From an uncultured bacterium (GTDB lineage Bacteria; Verrucomicrobiota; Verrucomicrobiia; CAIQCK01), in the NCBI GenBank assembly GCA_903870275.1, contig CAIQCK010000050.1, positions 1-63,447 on the forward strand: a stretch of 63,447 bases of DNA. Direction: 5' to 3'. Positions 34,807-42,644 of the stretch are shown here, piece after piece. The notes beneath the pieces were generated by a model, which worked only from the letters and a program-made list of their open reading frames with translations, made no database searches and had not been told where the DNA came from. The translations under genes were made by a program, and so were the position numbers. The stretch's first letter is position 1, and each line of letters begins with the position of its first letter.

Positions 34807-35952
34807 TCACTTCGCGGCGGCCGATGGGATCGCCTTGCCGAGGTGGTCGCACACGCGCAGTTGGAACTGCCACTCCACAGTCCACTTTTCCACCAGTTCG
34901 TTCTGGCACGCCTTCACGAGGATCGTGTTGCGGCCGGGCTGGAGCTGGCCCGCAAGGCGATACTGGTCAATCTGCATCCCGCGGTGATACTCGTCGCGCT
35001 CCCAGAGCAGCTTGCCGTTGAGCCAGACCTTCCAGGCGTTTTTGCAGCCGAGCCGCAGTTCCGCCGGCTGCGCCTTGTCGGAAACGAACTCCGTGTAAGC
35101 GTAGGCGGTCACGATCTTGAGCGGCGTATAAACGGTGTTGATGTCCACCATGCCGAACTCGTCCTTGGTGGCGTAGTCGCTCCACCTCACCTTGCCCGTT
35201 TTGCCGTCGTATTCGCCGGCGAGATCCACTTTTTGCTCCGGCGGGAAGACCGCCGTAAAACCTTTTCCGTCGGCGTTGTCGAAGGGCCCGATGATTTTCC
35301 ATTGTGTAAGAAACCCGAACAGCTTCGGCAGGTCCACGGTCTCGCCGAGTTCGCGCAGCTTTCGCGCCACGTCCTGAATCTGGTCCACGTCGCGCGCCGA
35401 CTGCAGCGCCTGCCGGTAACGCGCGATGGATTCCGGCTTGTTGCCGCCGTCGAGAGCGCGCACGGCGGCGGCGATCACGCGATCCACCGCGTCGCGGCGC
35501 AACTCCAGGCTCGGATCGTCCATCATCCCCGGCAACAACTTCTCCGCCGTGTCCGGCTGGACGCGTGCGACCAGCTCGAACGCCATCCGCCGGGCGCGAG
35601 GGTTGTGATGCGTGTCGCGCAGAAACGCCAGCAGGTCGTCCGCAGGCAGTTTCCTGCCGGCGGCCGATTCGCGGGCGACGATGGTCTCCGCCGCGGCGCG
35701 AAGCCAGTTGGCAGCGAGATCGTTCGCGCCGTCCATGCCAGCGAGGATGGTTGTGAGCTGATCGAGGCCGTTGGCGGCGAGTTGCTTCCACGCGGCGGAT
35801 GCGGCGGCGTTGCCACGTCCTTCCGCGCCGACGGCGCGGATGGCCTGGATGGCGCCGGCGGCATCGGACGGCGCGGCGGCGACAGGTCGAAGACCAAAGA
35901 GCGCGGCCACTCCGCAGACGGCAAGCCATTTCATGAGTTCAGGGCGAAACAT
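34807..35952 (-). CDS. Exported HEAT-like protein with C-terminal carbohydrate-binding-like domain
   Basis: Predicted 381 aa. The start is placed at ATG 35952; ATG 35934 (MKWLAVCGVAALFGL) is an equally good leader start. The first half is helical and Ala-rich in HEAT-like units (LAFLRDTHHNPRARRMAFEL, DDPSLELRRDAVDRVIAAAV). The second half begins QWKIIGPFDNADGKGFTAVF and contains LGCKNAWKVWLNGKLLWERD, a jelly-roll, PA14/CBM-like pattern found in other PVC exported proteins. Function unknown. It is first in a minus-strand unit with the PQQ propeller and possibly the SemiSWEET. Confidence 0.65.
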   Translation of the reverse strand: MFRPELMKWLAVCGVAALFGLRPVAAAPSDAAGAIQAIRAVGAEGRGNAAASAAWKQLAANGLDQLTTILAGMDGANDLAANWLRAAAETIVARESAAGRKLPADDLLAFLRDTHHNPRARRMAFELVARVQPDTAEKLLPGMMDDPSLELRRDAVDRVIAAAVRALDGGNKPESIARYRQALQSARDVDQIQDVARKLRELGETVDLPKLFGFLTQWKIIGPFDNADGKGFTAVFPPEQKVDLAGEYDGKTGKVRWSDYATKDEFGMVDINTVYTPLKIVTAYAYTEFVSDKAQPAELRLGCKNAWKVWLNGKLLWERDEYHRGMQIDQYRLAGQLQPGRNTILVKACQNELVEKWTVEWQFQLRVCDHLGKAIPSAAAK

Positions 35953-36007
35953 GAATGTCGCTCTTAGCAGCAACAACGCCGTGCGCGCAACAGCAAAGCG
36001 TTCGAAG

Positions 36008-36042
36008 GCGGAAGCCGGAAGATGGAAGTTGGGAGTTGGAGA
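36008..36042 (-). repeat. Heptanucleotide repeat upstream of the HEAT-like gene
   Basis: Five heptamers in phase on the plus strand: GCGGAAG, CCGGAAG, ATGGAAG, TTGGGAG, TTGGAGA. They end about 55 nt upstream of the HEAT-like gene start, where a 5' untranslated region is expected. Confidence 0.7.
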
Positions 36043-36117
36043 CGTGCGAAAGGACGTCCTCATTGGGTTGGCCCGTCTTCAAACTTGCCGAATGATATAT
36101 ATGGGTTAGAATTCTTC

Positions 36118-36564
36118 ATGTTAAGGTTCGTGACAACCCAAGGCGGGAAAAACCGGCCTGGACGCCCCCGCGCAACGCCGGGGCAAACGTTGGTGGAGTT
36201 CTGCATCTGCGCGCTGCTGCTGCTGATGCTGGTGTTTGGGATTGTTGACCTGGGTCGTGGCGTCTACGCCTATAATACGATCGCCGGTGCCTCGCGCGAA
36301 GGCGTTCGCTACGCGATAGTGCATGGCGCGAACAGCGGGGCGCCCGTGGGGCCGACGGCGAACGACGCGACGCTGACCTCTGTGGTGCAGGGATTTGCGA
36401 TCGGCCTCCAAACCTCCAACCTCACCGTGCTCTCAAACTGGCCTAACGGCAATGCGACCGGCGCGGTGGTGAACGTCACGGTTGGTTACAGGTTTCAGCC
36501 CGCCACTTTCTTCTTCCGGACTCTCGGGCTGACCAATCACTCCTCGGCGATCATCCTCCATTGA
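36118..36564 (+). CDS. TadE-like minor pilin (lone, plus strand)
   Basis: Predicted 148 aa. The sequence PGQTLVEFCICALLLLMLVF, then GIVDLGRGVYAYNTIAGASREGVRYA, is the TadE N-terminal motif: a short basic leader, G-Q-x-L-V-E-F and one hydrophobic helix. Such pseudopilins are cut by the Tad prepilin peptidase and help Flp pilus assembly. It is the only tad gene on the plus strand and faces the minus-strand locus, with a terminator-like hairpin after its stop. ATG 36118 is the likely start; longer frames add no leader. It differs in sequence from the four minus-strand TadE proteins. Confidence 0.85.
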   Translation: MLRFVTTQGGKNRPGRPRATPGQTLVEFCICALLLLMLVFGIVDLGRGVYAYNTIAGASREGVRYAIVHGANSGAPVGPTANDATLTSVVQGFAIGLQTSNLTVLSNWPNGNATGAVVNVTVGYRFQPATFFFRTLGLTNHSSAIILH

Positions 36565-36604
36565 CACGAAGCGGGCGCGGCAACTCACAACAGGACGCAG
36601 ATCG

Positions 36605-36636
36605 CGCTTCCCGCCGGTGAAGTGGGAAGCGATTTT
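36605..36636 (+). terminator. Rho-independent terminator-like hairpin after tadE
   Basis: CGCTTCCC (36605-36612) pairs with GGGAAGCG (36624-36631) around an 11-nt loop, followed by ATTTT. It lies in the 106-nt gap between convergent tad genes. The T-run is short. Confidence 0.5.
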
Positions 36637-36670
36637 CGAATGCCCTCTGGAACAGGCGTGTGGGCCGGCA

Positions 36671-37903
36671 TCATTTCGTCAGCCGCAACAGGATTTTGGC
36701 GGCAATCTGCTGGAACACCGTTTGCAACTGGCTGGCGCTGGGCGCGAAGGCGGCTTCACCGACAGGTTGGTTTGGATTGTAAGTGGACGCGGCGGGATCG
36801 TTGGCCGCTTGTTGCAGTAAACTTTGATCCAGAGAATTGCCGAGACCGATGCAGTAGACATACATGTTGGTGCCCCGGATGGCGGCGGCGGTGGCCAAAG
36901 CACGTAACTGGCCTTCCGCGGTGCAGTTGGCGGGAGTCACACTTTTGGTGGAGCCGCTCACCGAAAGGAAATTGACCATGGTCGGGCAATACGAAGGCGC
37001 CGGTCCCGTGTAGGTGGTCGAACTGTTTGGAAGCTGGTTGCCCGTCCTGGGATCCAGAATCGCATACTGGGTGGCGGGTGGGTCGAAGCCGCCGACGTTG
37101 AAGGTCTTGTTGGTCGGCCACGTGCCTTGGAAGGTGTTGGCGTAGCCGTCGGTGAAAAGCACCACAATCTTGACAGTGTTATCGCCGGGAGCCACGGGCA
37201 CGCTGTTGTTCTGCTGCAACGCCAATTGCAGGCCGCCGTCCGTGTAGGTGGCGCCGCCAAAGACCAGGGAGTTGACCGCGCTGGTGATGGCGCTCTTGAA
37301 CGGTTTTCGCACCGAAACGTTCAGGTTCGTCGTCGAGGCGAAACTGACCAGGGAGACCTGATCCATGGTGTCGTCGAAGTAACTGATGAAGGTGTCTACC
37401 GCTGACGGCAGCGCCGCAGCGCCGCCGTTGTTCAGCATGGATCCCGACCGGTCGAGCACGACACTCATGATGAGTTTGGCGCGCGTGGCGGTGGCCGCAG
37501 AACTGACCCGGAACGTTTGGAACCGCGGGATGACTCTCATGAAGTAGGTGTTGAGCGTCGCCGTGGCCAACAGGCTTACCGTGGTGTTGTTGTTGGCATC
37601 GGTGGCGTACGTGATGGACATGGCGGGCGCGTTCGTCAAGGAGCCGCCGCCGCGGTAGTTGGCCACGAATGCGGCTTGCGCCAAGGTGGACGCCCGGGTT
37701 TGTCCTTGAAACAGGTTTCGGACGGCCGTCAGCGCCGCTGAGTCCACCGCTTTATCCAGTTCCGCCCTGGTGAGGTAAATGGCCCCCCCGTCCACGCACA
37801 TCGCGACAACCAGGAACAATACCAACGCCATAATGGCGTAGAGAACCACAGTCTGACCGGCTTCTCCGGGCCGTCCCCGCCGGAATTGATGGATGATGTT
37901 CAT
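36671..37903 (-). CDS. tadG: TadG-like protein with VWA domain (copy A)
   Basis: Predicted 410 aa. The N-terminal Tad helix follows GEAGQTVVLYAIMALVLFLV. A von Willebrand A domain starts at KLIMSVVLDRSGSMLNNGG, where D-R-S-G-S is the metal-ion adhesion site, and continues VVLFTDGYANTFQGTWPTNK. Tad G proteins sit in the envelope and are linked to pilus anchoring or adhesion. It is last in a TadE-TadE-TadG run and is a close paralogue of 41378-42625: the blocks PRFQTFRVSSAATATRAKLI and GGATYTDGGLQLALQQN recur there with few changes. It is convergent with the plus-strand tadE. Confidence 0.88.
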   Translation of the reverse strand: MNIIHQFRRGRPGEAGQTVVLYAIMALVLFLVVAMCVDGGAIYLTRAELDKAVDSAALTAVRNLFQGQTRASTLAQAAFVANYRGGGSLTNAPAMSITYATDANNNTTVSLLATATLNTYFMRVIPRFQTFRVSSAATATRAKLIMSVVLDRSGSMLNNGGAAALPSAVDTFISYFDDTMDQVSLVSFASTTNLNVSVRKPFKSAITSAVNSLVFGGATYTDGGLQLALQQNNSVPVAPGDNTVKIVVLFTDGYANTFQGTWPTNKTFNVGGFDPPATQYAILDPRTGNQLPNSSTTYTGPAPSYCPTMVNFLSVSGSTKSVTPANCTAEGQLRALATAAAIRGTNMYVYCIGLGNSLDQSLLQQAANDPAASTYNPNQPVGEAAFAPSASQLQTVFQQIAAKILLRLTK

Positions 37904-37923
37904 ATTTTTATCCGCCTTTGCGC

Positions 37924-38535
37924 CTAGAAAAACGACACGTCATACAGAAGCGACGTCGTCGGCGCGTTTGTTCCCCGTCCTCGGAGAAGGTTCAACAGAT
38001 TGCCCACGGGCGTGACCATGGCGAAGGGGTAGTAAACCTCGGTGATGTATAACGTCTGGTTCGTCGCCGGCAACTGAGTGCTCGGGAGCGTTACGGCATT
38101 GCCCGTGGCGTTCAGGGTGCCGATGCGGCTGGCGTAATTGGTGGCGCCGAACCTCACCTGCCCGCTGACCGTCGGGGTGCCGCCGTTGTTGCGGGTCACC
38201 GAAGAGGCAATGATGGTTCCGTAGCCATTGGTGAAAAGCATCGCCGGCGCTGTTGCGACCATCGCGGCGACGGCATTGGACAACGTCGTGCCGCGCGCCG
38301 CGAGGTTGGCGCCTTCGCGGCTGGCCACCACCATCATCTGGCGCGTCACGAACAATCGTCCGTAGTCCGCCAATCCCATGACCAGGACCGCCAGGATCAC
38401 AACGACTATGGCAAACTCCATCAGCGCCTGGCCTTTTGGCCTGCCGCCGATACGGCGCCGCTTTCCCGCGCGCAACGCCGTGGCCGACGGGACGACCGGT
38501 TCGCTAGTTGGTTTGACTGGGAGGGAAAGGTTCAT
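37924..38535 (-). CDS. TadE-like minor pilin (copy A, second)
   Basis: Predicted 203 aa. KGQALMEFAIVVVILAVLVM, then GLADYGRLFVTRQMMVVASREGAN, is the TadE/pseudopilin pattern. The first 32 bases overlap the end of the preceding tadE gene in another frame, exactly as in the duplicate pair at 42645/43216, which suggests translational coupling. The late region SRIGTLNATGNAVTLPSTQL is shared with its paralogue. Confidence 0.88.
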   Translation of the reverse strand: MNLSLPVKPTSEPVVPSATALRAGKRRRIGGRPKGQALMEFAIVVVILAVLVMGLADYGRLFVTRQMMVVASREGANLAARGTTLSNAVAAMVATAPAMLFTNGYGTIIASSVTRNNGGTPTVSGQVRFGATNYASRIGTLNATGNAVTLPSTQLPATNQTLYITEVYYPFAMVTPVGNLLNLLRGRGTNAPTTSLLYDVSFF

Positions 38536-38971
38536 TGCGATACACCACGCTGGTATTAAAGTGGTAGACGCCGTTGGAGAAAAACCGTGAAATCAACGGT
38601 GTTAACAACTGAACAGTGGAACTGACCGTCAGTGTTTCCGTGTCGCCCGGGCCGCCTGCGCTACCGTTGCCGAAAGACTGGCTGGTGAATTGAATGGACG
38701 TTATTGGCAAGCCCATGGCGTTTTGTTGCGCCACCTGGAGGATGGAGTTGGTGCGTGTCAGGGTGGCACCCTGCGAGTCCATCAGATGGTTGCCGGTGGC
38801 GGCATACCGGCCGGCCACGCGCAACGCGTGCTGCATGGTCATCCGGACGAAGAACAGCCGCCCAAAGTCAATGATGCCGAACACCAGCAACATGAAAAAT
38901 ATGAAGACCAGCGCAGTTTCTATAAGAGCCTGTCCCTGGCTCCAGTGACCGATCTTATGCTTCGCCTTCAT
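38504..38971 (-). CDS. TadE-like minor pilin (copy A, first)
   Basis: Predicted 155 aa from ATG 38971. QGQALIETALVFIFFMLLVF, then GIIDFGRLFFVRMTMQHALR, matches TadE. RYAATGNHLMDSQGATLTRT and the C-terminal VYHFNTSVVYRNEPFPPSQT are nearly the same as in the paralogue at 43216-43683. The 155-aa length is identical to that copy. It follows the short TadG-like gene and has a purine-rich ribosome site (GGGAGAAGAGACA) before the ATG. Confidence 0.88.
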   Translation of the reverse strand: MKAKHKIGHWSQGQALIETALVFIFFMLLVFGIIDFGRLFFVRMTMQHALRVAGRYAATGNHLMDSQGATLTRTNSILQVAQQNAMGLPITSIQFTSQSFGNGSAGGPGDTETLTVSSTVQLLTPLISRFFSNGVYHFNTSVVYRNEPFPPSQTN

Positions 38972-39689
38972 TGTCTCTTCTCCCTTTGGATGAAATCCAA
39001 CTCATACTGACGCTCCAAACTAGTTCATATACTGAATCGCGGCGGCTATCGCATCGGTCTGTGAAACGGCATATGCCGGCGTTGCCTTTCATGTCGATGG
39101 CGCTGAGTGACGAAAAATCCACCACGATGGCGCCACCGGTAATGCTGATCGAGGCGTTGCCCTTCAAGCTCAAAGCGCCGCTCATCGTGGGATTGAGGAT
39201 CTCCAGGGTGATCGGAACCGGCAGGGGCGTCGTCCCCGCCGTGGCGGCAGCGCGGACGTTGACCGTCTTCCACGGCGACAGCAACCGCAGGAAGGTTGTG
39301 TTCACCGGCAGCGTCACTTGAACGAAGATGCAATTGTTGCTGCCGATGTATCGCGAGTTGCTGCCGGCGCCCGGAGGAACCTCCACGAGCACGTTGTTGG
39401 TGGAGATGCCATTCAGGCCGGCATACTGGATCGCGGCGGCTGTCGCATTGGTCTGGTAAACGGCGTTGGTTCCCTTCGTCAGCATCCACGCGCCCGCTTC
39501 CGCGGCGGCATCGGCCGCGCGCCGGGCCTGCCGGCGGCTGGCCATGACCAACCCGCTGTCTGTCACCAAACCGAGGATGGCGATCATGGCTATCAGCATG
39601 ACGGCGACTATCACGATGACCTGGCCCGACCGCGATGCCGTCTTCGCGTTGGCCGGCAGCCTTGGTGTTGAACCTCTCTGGGTCTTCAT
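38955..39689 (-). CDS. TadG-like N-terminal (Tad) domain protein, probable C-terminal frameshift
   Basis: About 244 aa as read from ATG 39689 (a GTG at 39698 is possible). SGQVIVIVAVMLIAMIAILG, then LVTDSGLVMASRRQARRAADAAAEAG, is the TadG/Tad-like N-terminal helix, without a VWA domain. The last 40 residues (CRFTDRCDSRRDSVYELVWS) look random and overlap the next gene. One base shifted, the same DNA reads AYAVSQTDAIAAAIQYMN and then stops at 39020, which resembles its own segment YQTNATAAAIQYAGLNG. A one-base change near 39077-39080 is likely, either real or a sequencing error. The region 39690-39990 upstream contains no gene. Confidence 0.75.
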   Translation of the reverse strand: MKTQRGSTPRLPANAKTASRSGQVIVIVAVMLIAMIAILGLVTDSGLVMASRRQARRAADAAAEAGAWMLTKGTNAVYQTNATAAAIQYAGLNGISTNNVLVEVPPGAGSNSRYIGSNNCIFVQVTLPVNTTFLRLLSPWKTVNVRAAATAGTTPLPVPITLEILNPTMSGALSLKGNASISITGGAIVVDFSSLSAIDMKGNAGICRFTDRCDSRRDSVYELVWSVSMSWISSKGRRDNEGEA

Positions 39690-39990
39690 GGATAACACTA
39701 ATCCTTCCCGCGTGGCTGTCCATCGAGACTCAAAAAAATCGGGAGCTTGCGTTTAAGCGCAAACCGGTTTGTCAAGGGGGCGCGGTGACAAATTGTTACC
39801 GGGCTTGTTTCGACGCGACGGCTCCGCGCAAGCACCGGGGAAGCTCGCGCTGTTGCCAGTGGCGTTGGAAAAATGCGAATCAGGCGCGCGACGTGTTTGC
39901 GACCCGCCCCTCAAACAAACGACGTCCGCGCGCCATCAGGCTGGCTTTGCGGAGCGTCGCATTCCCCCCCCATCCCGCGAAAGTGGACGG
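39690..39990. other. Intergenic stretch upstream of the tad minor-pilin run
   Basis: No gene is visible. TTTGTCA (39768-39774) and TGACAAA (39786-39792) make a 7-bp inverted repeat with an 11-nt spacer, about 80 nt upstream of the TadG-like start. It could be a regulator site, but it lacks the GG/CC core of the 18-bp palindromes found elsewhere in the locus. Confidence 0.35.
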
Positions 39991-40024
39991 ATAAAAATAA
40001 ACCTGCCGTTGTGAGCGGCAGGTT
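39991..40024 (-). terminator. Rho-independent terminator for the flp pilin
   Basis: AACCTGCCG (40000-40008) and CGGCAGGTT (40016-40024) form a perfect 9-bp stem with a 7-nt loop. On the minus strand the stem is followed by TTATTTTTATCC. It lies about 160 nt after the flp stop and separates the pilin from the minor-pilin run. Confidence 0.75.
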
Positions 40025-40183
40025 GACGGAACTGACAATCGGTAGCGCTGAATACTGCGTGCTGTTCCGGTGCCCGCCAGCACACGACCAGCGGCTTGCT
40101 TCCAAGAACCGCTGGGCGTGATTTGCTGGCGGTCACCCGGTTTTCCGCCCCCCCGAACCACATTGACTCTGTTTGTTTTATTC

Positions 40184-40384
40184 CTATGAGCTGGCCGACT
40201 GAGGCGTGGTGGCCGCAACGCCTTGTGACGTCATCGTGCTCTGGATGTTGTCGAAGGTGCTCGCGGTCTTGGTGCCCACCGCCTTCACAACCAGGATGGC
40301 CACGATGGCGATCAACGCCAGCACCAACCCGTACTCCACCAGCGACTGCCCACTCCGCTTCGCTTTCTGCATCAACTTTTTCAT
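40184..40384 (-). CDS. flp: Flp/Fap type IVb pilin (copy 1)
   Basis: Predicted 66 aa. The short leader MKKLMQKAKRSG is cut before QSLVEYGLVLALIAIVAILV, the Flp pilin signature with E-Y at +5/+6 of the mature chain. The tail TKTASTFDNIQSTMTSQGVA differs from copy 2 (52719) only at the end. It is the main subunit of the Tad pilus. A terminator-like hairpin follows at 39991-40024. Longer upstream frames come from repetitive sequence. A truncated pilin copy lies just upstream on the same strand. Confidence 0.92.
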   Translation of the reverse strand: MKKLMQKAKRSGQSLVEYGLVLALIAIVAILVVKAVGTKTASTFDNIQSTMTSQGVAATTPQSASS

Positions 40385-40458
40385 GTTTTCTTTTTTTCCT
40401 TTCTTGCTTGCTGCGCCGCCATTTGCGTGGCGGCCTCTCGGTTCTTGCGCGTCCGCTT

Positions 40459-40576
40459 CTACAAACTGGCTGCCTGAGGCACCGTGGCAGCGAGTCCCTG
40501 CGACTTCATTGCGCTCTGGACGTTGTCGAATGTGCTCGCGGTCTTGGTGCCAATCACATTGCGATAACGGCAAGCT
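40459..40576 (-). pseudogene. Flp pilin remnant with internal deletion
   Basis: On the minus strand the frame reads IGTKTASTFDNVQSAMKSQG, then LAATVPQAASL and a stop at 40459. This is the C-terminal half of a Flp pilin. Upstream, CTTGCCGTTATCGCA matches the LALIA part of the pilin helix, but the segment between and the leader are missing and no start codon fits. It is therefore a decayed fourth copy. Confidence 0.8.
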
Positions 40577-40622
40577 AGTTCAGACACCCCCATGTGTCAT
40601 GTCGGGAGGAGGTGAAAGGACC

Positions 40623-40640
40623 GTCAGGAAATCCCCTGAC
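40623..40640. promoter_or_regulatory. 18-bp palindrome GTCAGGAAATCCCCTGAC (site a)
   Basis: Half-sites GTCAGG and CCTGAC are separated by six bases. It lies upstream of the flp remnant and intact flp on the minus strand. Sister sites are at 43802, 48579 and 53398. It probably binds a dimeric regulator of tad genes; a conserved hairpin is the alternative. Confidence 0.6.
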
Positions 40641-40826
40641 CACCTTACGGCTGACTTGACGACCCGTGGTGCAAAATGCCGGGGAACATTCCGGGAACCG
40701 CCTGCGCGATGTCCGAGGAGGTGACGCCCTAGCCGCGCCTAGAACAAAAACCGGGAGGGTGTTATTGCATCGGCAGGCGAGCGTTTTCGGATGGGTGTTT
40801 GAAAATGCGGCTCAGGCGAGCGGCAT

Positions 40827-40868
40827 GTCTCTGACCGCCGAATCTTGATGATAAACCTGTAGCGGCGG
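40827..40868. repeat. Fragments of the CTGTAGCGGCGG / TCTCTGACCGCCG repeat
   Basis: GTCTCTGACCGCCGAA (40827-40842) and CTGTAGCGGCGG (40857-40868) are the two modules seen joined at 2941-2967, here in the opposite order and separated by 14 nt. The junction of two repeat copies or a rearranged copy would explain this. Confidence 0.55.
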
Positions 40869-40934
40869 GCGCAAACGTGGAGTGGCTGGCTTCCGGTCGC
40901 TTGAGCGAACACCCAGTGCGCGCGAAGACCTTGC

Positions 40935-41060
40935 CCCGGCGCGCCAACACCGTTTCCCGGCGTCCGAAAGCAACCTCCCGGCATCCAATAGCCGTTCCCC
41001 GGCGACCGATGACAGCCTCCCGGCGGCCGATAAAAGCCCTCCGGCGTGACAAAATGGCGC
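40935..41060. repeat. Six 21-bp imperfect tandem repeats
   Basis: CCCGGC begins units at 40935, 40956, 40977, 40998 and 41019, and TCCGGC at 41040: exactly 21-bp spacing six times. On the minus strand an open frame (to 40762, opening near 41205 or at internal Met codons) gives heptapeptides such as RREAVIG, RRGTAIG and CREVAFG; another minus frame gives PPGGCHR-like units. No ribosome site or family match supports a protein, so only the repeat is called. The gene-free stretch 40641-41377 otherwise holds the repeats listed separately. Confidence 0.7.
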
Positions 41061-41130
41061 GAAAGCATGCCATGAACTCATTCAATCGCCTGAAATCAGT
41101 CAATTCTTGCAATTCCAGCCCTTTCGCCCC

Positions 41131-41165
41131 CATCTCCCAACTCCCAATATCCCATATCCCGGCAG
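41131..41165 (+). repeat. Heptanucleotide repeat
   Basis: CATCTCC, CAACTCC, CAATATC, CCATATC and CCGGCAG stand in phase. It lies about 70 bp from the 21-bp array (itself three times seven) in a gene-free stretch between tad units. Confidence 0.6.
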
Positions 41166-41377
41166 CTCGGCCCCAGCGCCTCCGGCACGGCGGGCCAAAT
41201 CCCAATCAGCGAAGGCAACGGCTCTCTCCGGAACAACAACGGCGTGCCGTTTGTTTCCAACGGGTGAGAAAAATCCATAGCGGGCCAGCTTCAAGGAGCG
41301 TCGCGTTTTTATTTCACCCCTTCCGCGGCGTGGTCGGATGAAATGCGGGTGACCGCATCCCCCGGGGGCGGGCCGCG

Positions 41378-42625
41378 TCACTGGGTCAACCGCAGCAGAA
41401 TCTTGGCGGCAATTTCCAGGAAAGCCATCTGCAAATCACTGGTGGTGTTGGCAATGACGTAGTCGCCGATGGGCTGGTTCGGGTTGAAGGTGGTCGAGGT
41501 GGGATCGTTGGACGCACTGGCCAGAAAAGACTGGTCCAGGGAGCTGCCGAGGCCGATGCAAAAGACATACGTGTTGGTGGTGTTCCGAATGGTGTTGGCG
41601 GTGGCCAGGGCGCGCAATCCGCCTTCCGCGGTGCAGTTGGCGGCATTGACGGTCTTATTGGTGCCATTCACCGAAAGGAAAGTGGTCCAGCTTGAGTTAA
41701 AAAATGCGGGGATGGTCTCGGCTCCTTGGGGCCAAGTGTTATAGCCTTTGTTATCGGTAAGCTGGACGCCGTTCGTCGGATTAAAAACCGCGTAAGCGCC
41801 GGGGGGAGGATCAAAGCCGCCGAGGTTGTAGGTCTTGTTGGTCGGCCAGGTATATTGGAAGGTATTGGCGTAGCCGTCGGTGAAAAGGACCACAACCCGG
41901 ATGACGTTATCCGTCGGCGAGTTGGTGACGGTGCTGTTCTGCTGCAACGCCAGTTTCAAACCGCCGTCCGTATAGGTGGCGCCGCCAGCCGACAGGCTGC
42001 TGATGGCGGTGGTGATGGTGCTCTTGAAGGGTTGACACATCCTGACATTCAGGTTCGTCGTCGAGGAAAAGGTGATCAGGGAGACGTGGTCCATCGAGTC
42101 GTCGAAGTAGCCGACGAAGGTGCTTGCGGACGACTTAATTGTGCTGATTGTGCTCGACTCGGAGCCGGACACGTCGAGCACCAGGCTCATGATGAGTTTG
42201 GCGCGCGTGGCGGTGGCGCCGGAACTGATCTGAAACGTCTGGAACCTCGGGATAAGACGCATGAAATAGGGGCTGACCGTCGCGGTGCCCAGAATGCTCA
42301 CGGTAGTGTTGTTGTTGATATCGGTGGCGTAGGTGATGCCGAGGGCGGGCGCGTTTGTCGCGGCGCCTCCGCCGCGGAAGTTGGCTGCAAACGCCGCCTG
42401 TCCCACGATGGAGGCCTGGGTCCGGCCTTGGAACAAGTTGCGGACGATGGTCAGGGACGCCGCGTCCACCGCCTTGTCCAGCTCCGCCTTGGTCAGATAA
42501 ATGGTTCCCGCATCCACGCACAACCCCACGACGAGAATCAGGGCCAGAAGCATGATGGCGAAAAAGACGAGGTTCTGGCCGGCCTTCTTCCGACATTCCC
42601 AGCGGAGTTGATGGAGCTTGTTCAT
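41378..42625 (-). CDS. tadG: TadG-like protein with VWA domain (copy B)
   Basis: Predicted 415 aa. The N-terminal Tad helix follows KKAGQNLVFFAIMLLALILV. The VWA domain starts KLIMSLVLDVSGSESSTIST, with D-V-S-G-S as the metal-ion adhesion site, and continues VVLFTDGYANTFQYTWPTNK. It is colinear with copy A (36671-37903). The main differences are around the metal site and in an insertion in the cysteine-bearing loop. It ends a second TadE-TadE-TadG cassette. An envelope role in pilus anchoring or adhesion is inferred from the family. Confidence 0.88.
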   Translation of the reverse strand: MNKLHQLRWECRKKAGQNLVFFAIMLLALILVVGLCVDAGTIYLTKAELDKAVDAASLTIVRNLFQGRTQASIVGQAAFAANFRGGGAATNAPALGITYATDINNNTTVSILGTATVSPYFMRLIPRFQTFQISSGATATRAKLIMSLVLDVSGSESSTISTIKSSASTFVGYFDDSMDHVSLITFSSTTNLNVRMCQPFKSTITTAISSLSAGGATYTDGGLKLALQQNSTVTNSPTDNVIRVVVLFTDGYANTFQYTWPTNKTYNLGGFDPPPGAYAVFNPTNGVQLTDNKGYNTWPQGAETIPAFFNSSWTTFLSVNGTNKTVNAANCTAEGGLRALATANTIRNTTNTYVFCIGLGSSLDQSFLASASNDPTSTTFNPNQPIGDYVIANTTSDLQMAFLEIAAKILLRLTQ

Positions 42626-42644
42626 GGGTTGCCTGTCGCGGCCG

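Noticed and set aside
40935..41060. CRISPR array
   Set aside because: The 21-bp units are contiguous with no unique spacers and no cas genes are present.
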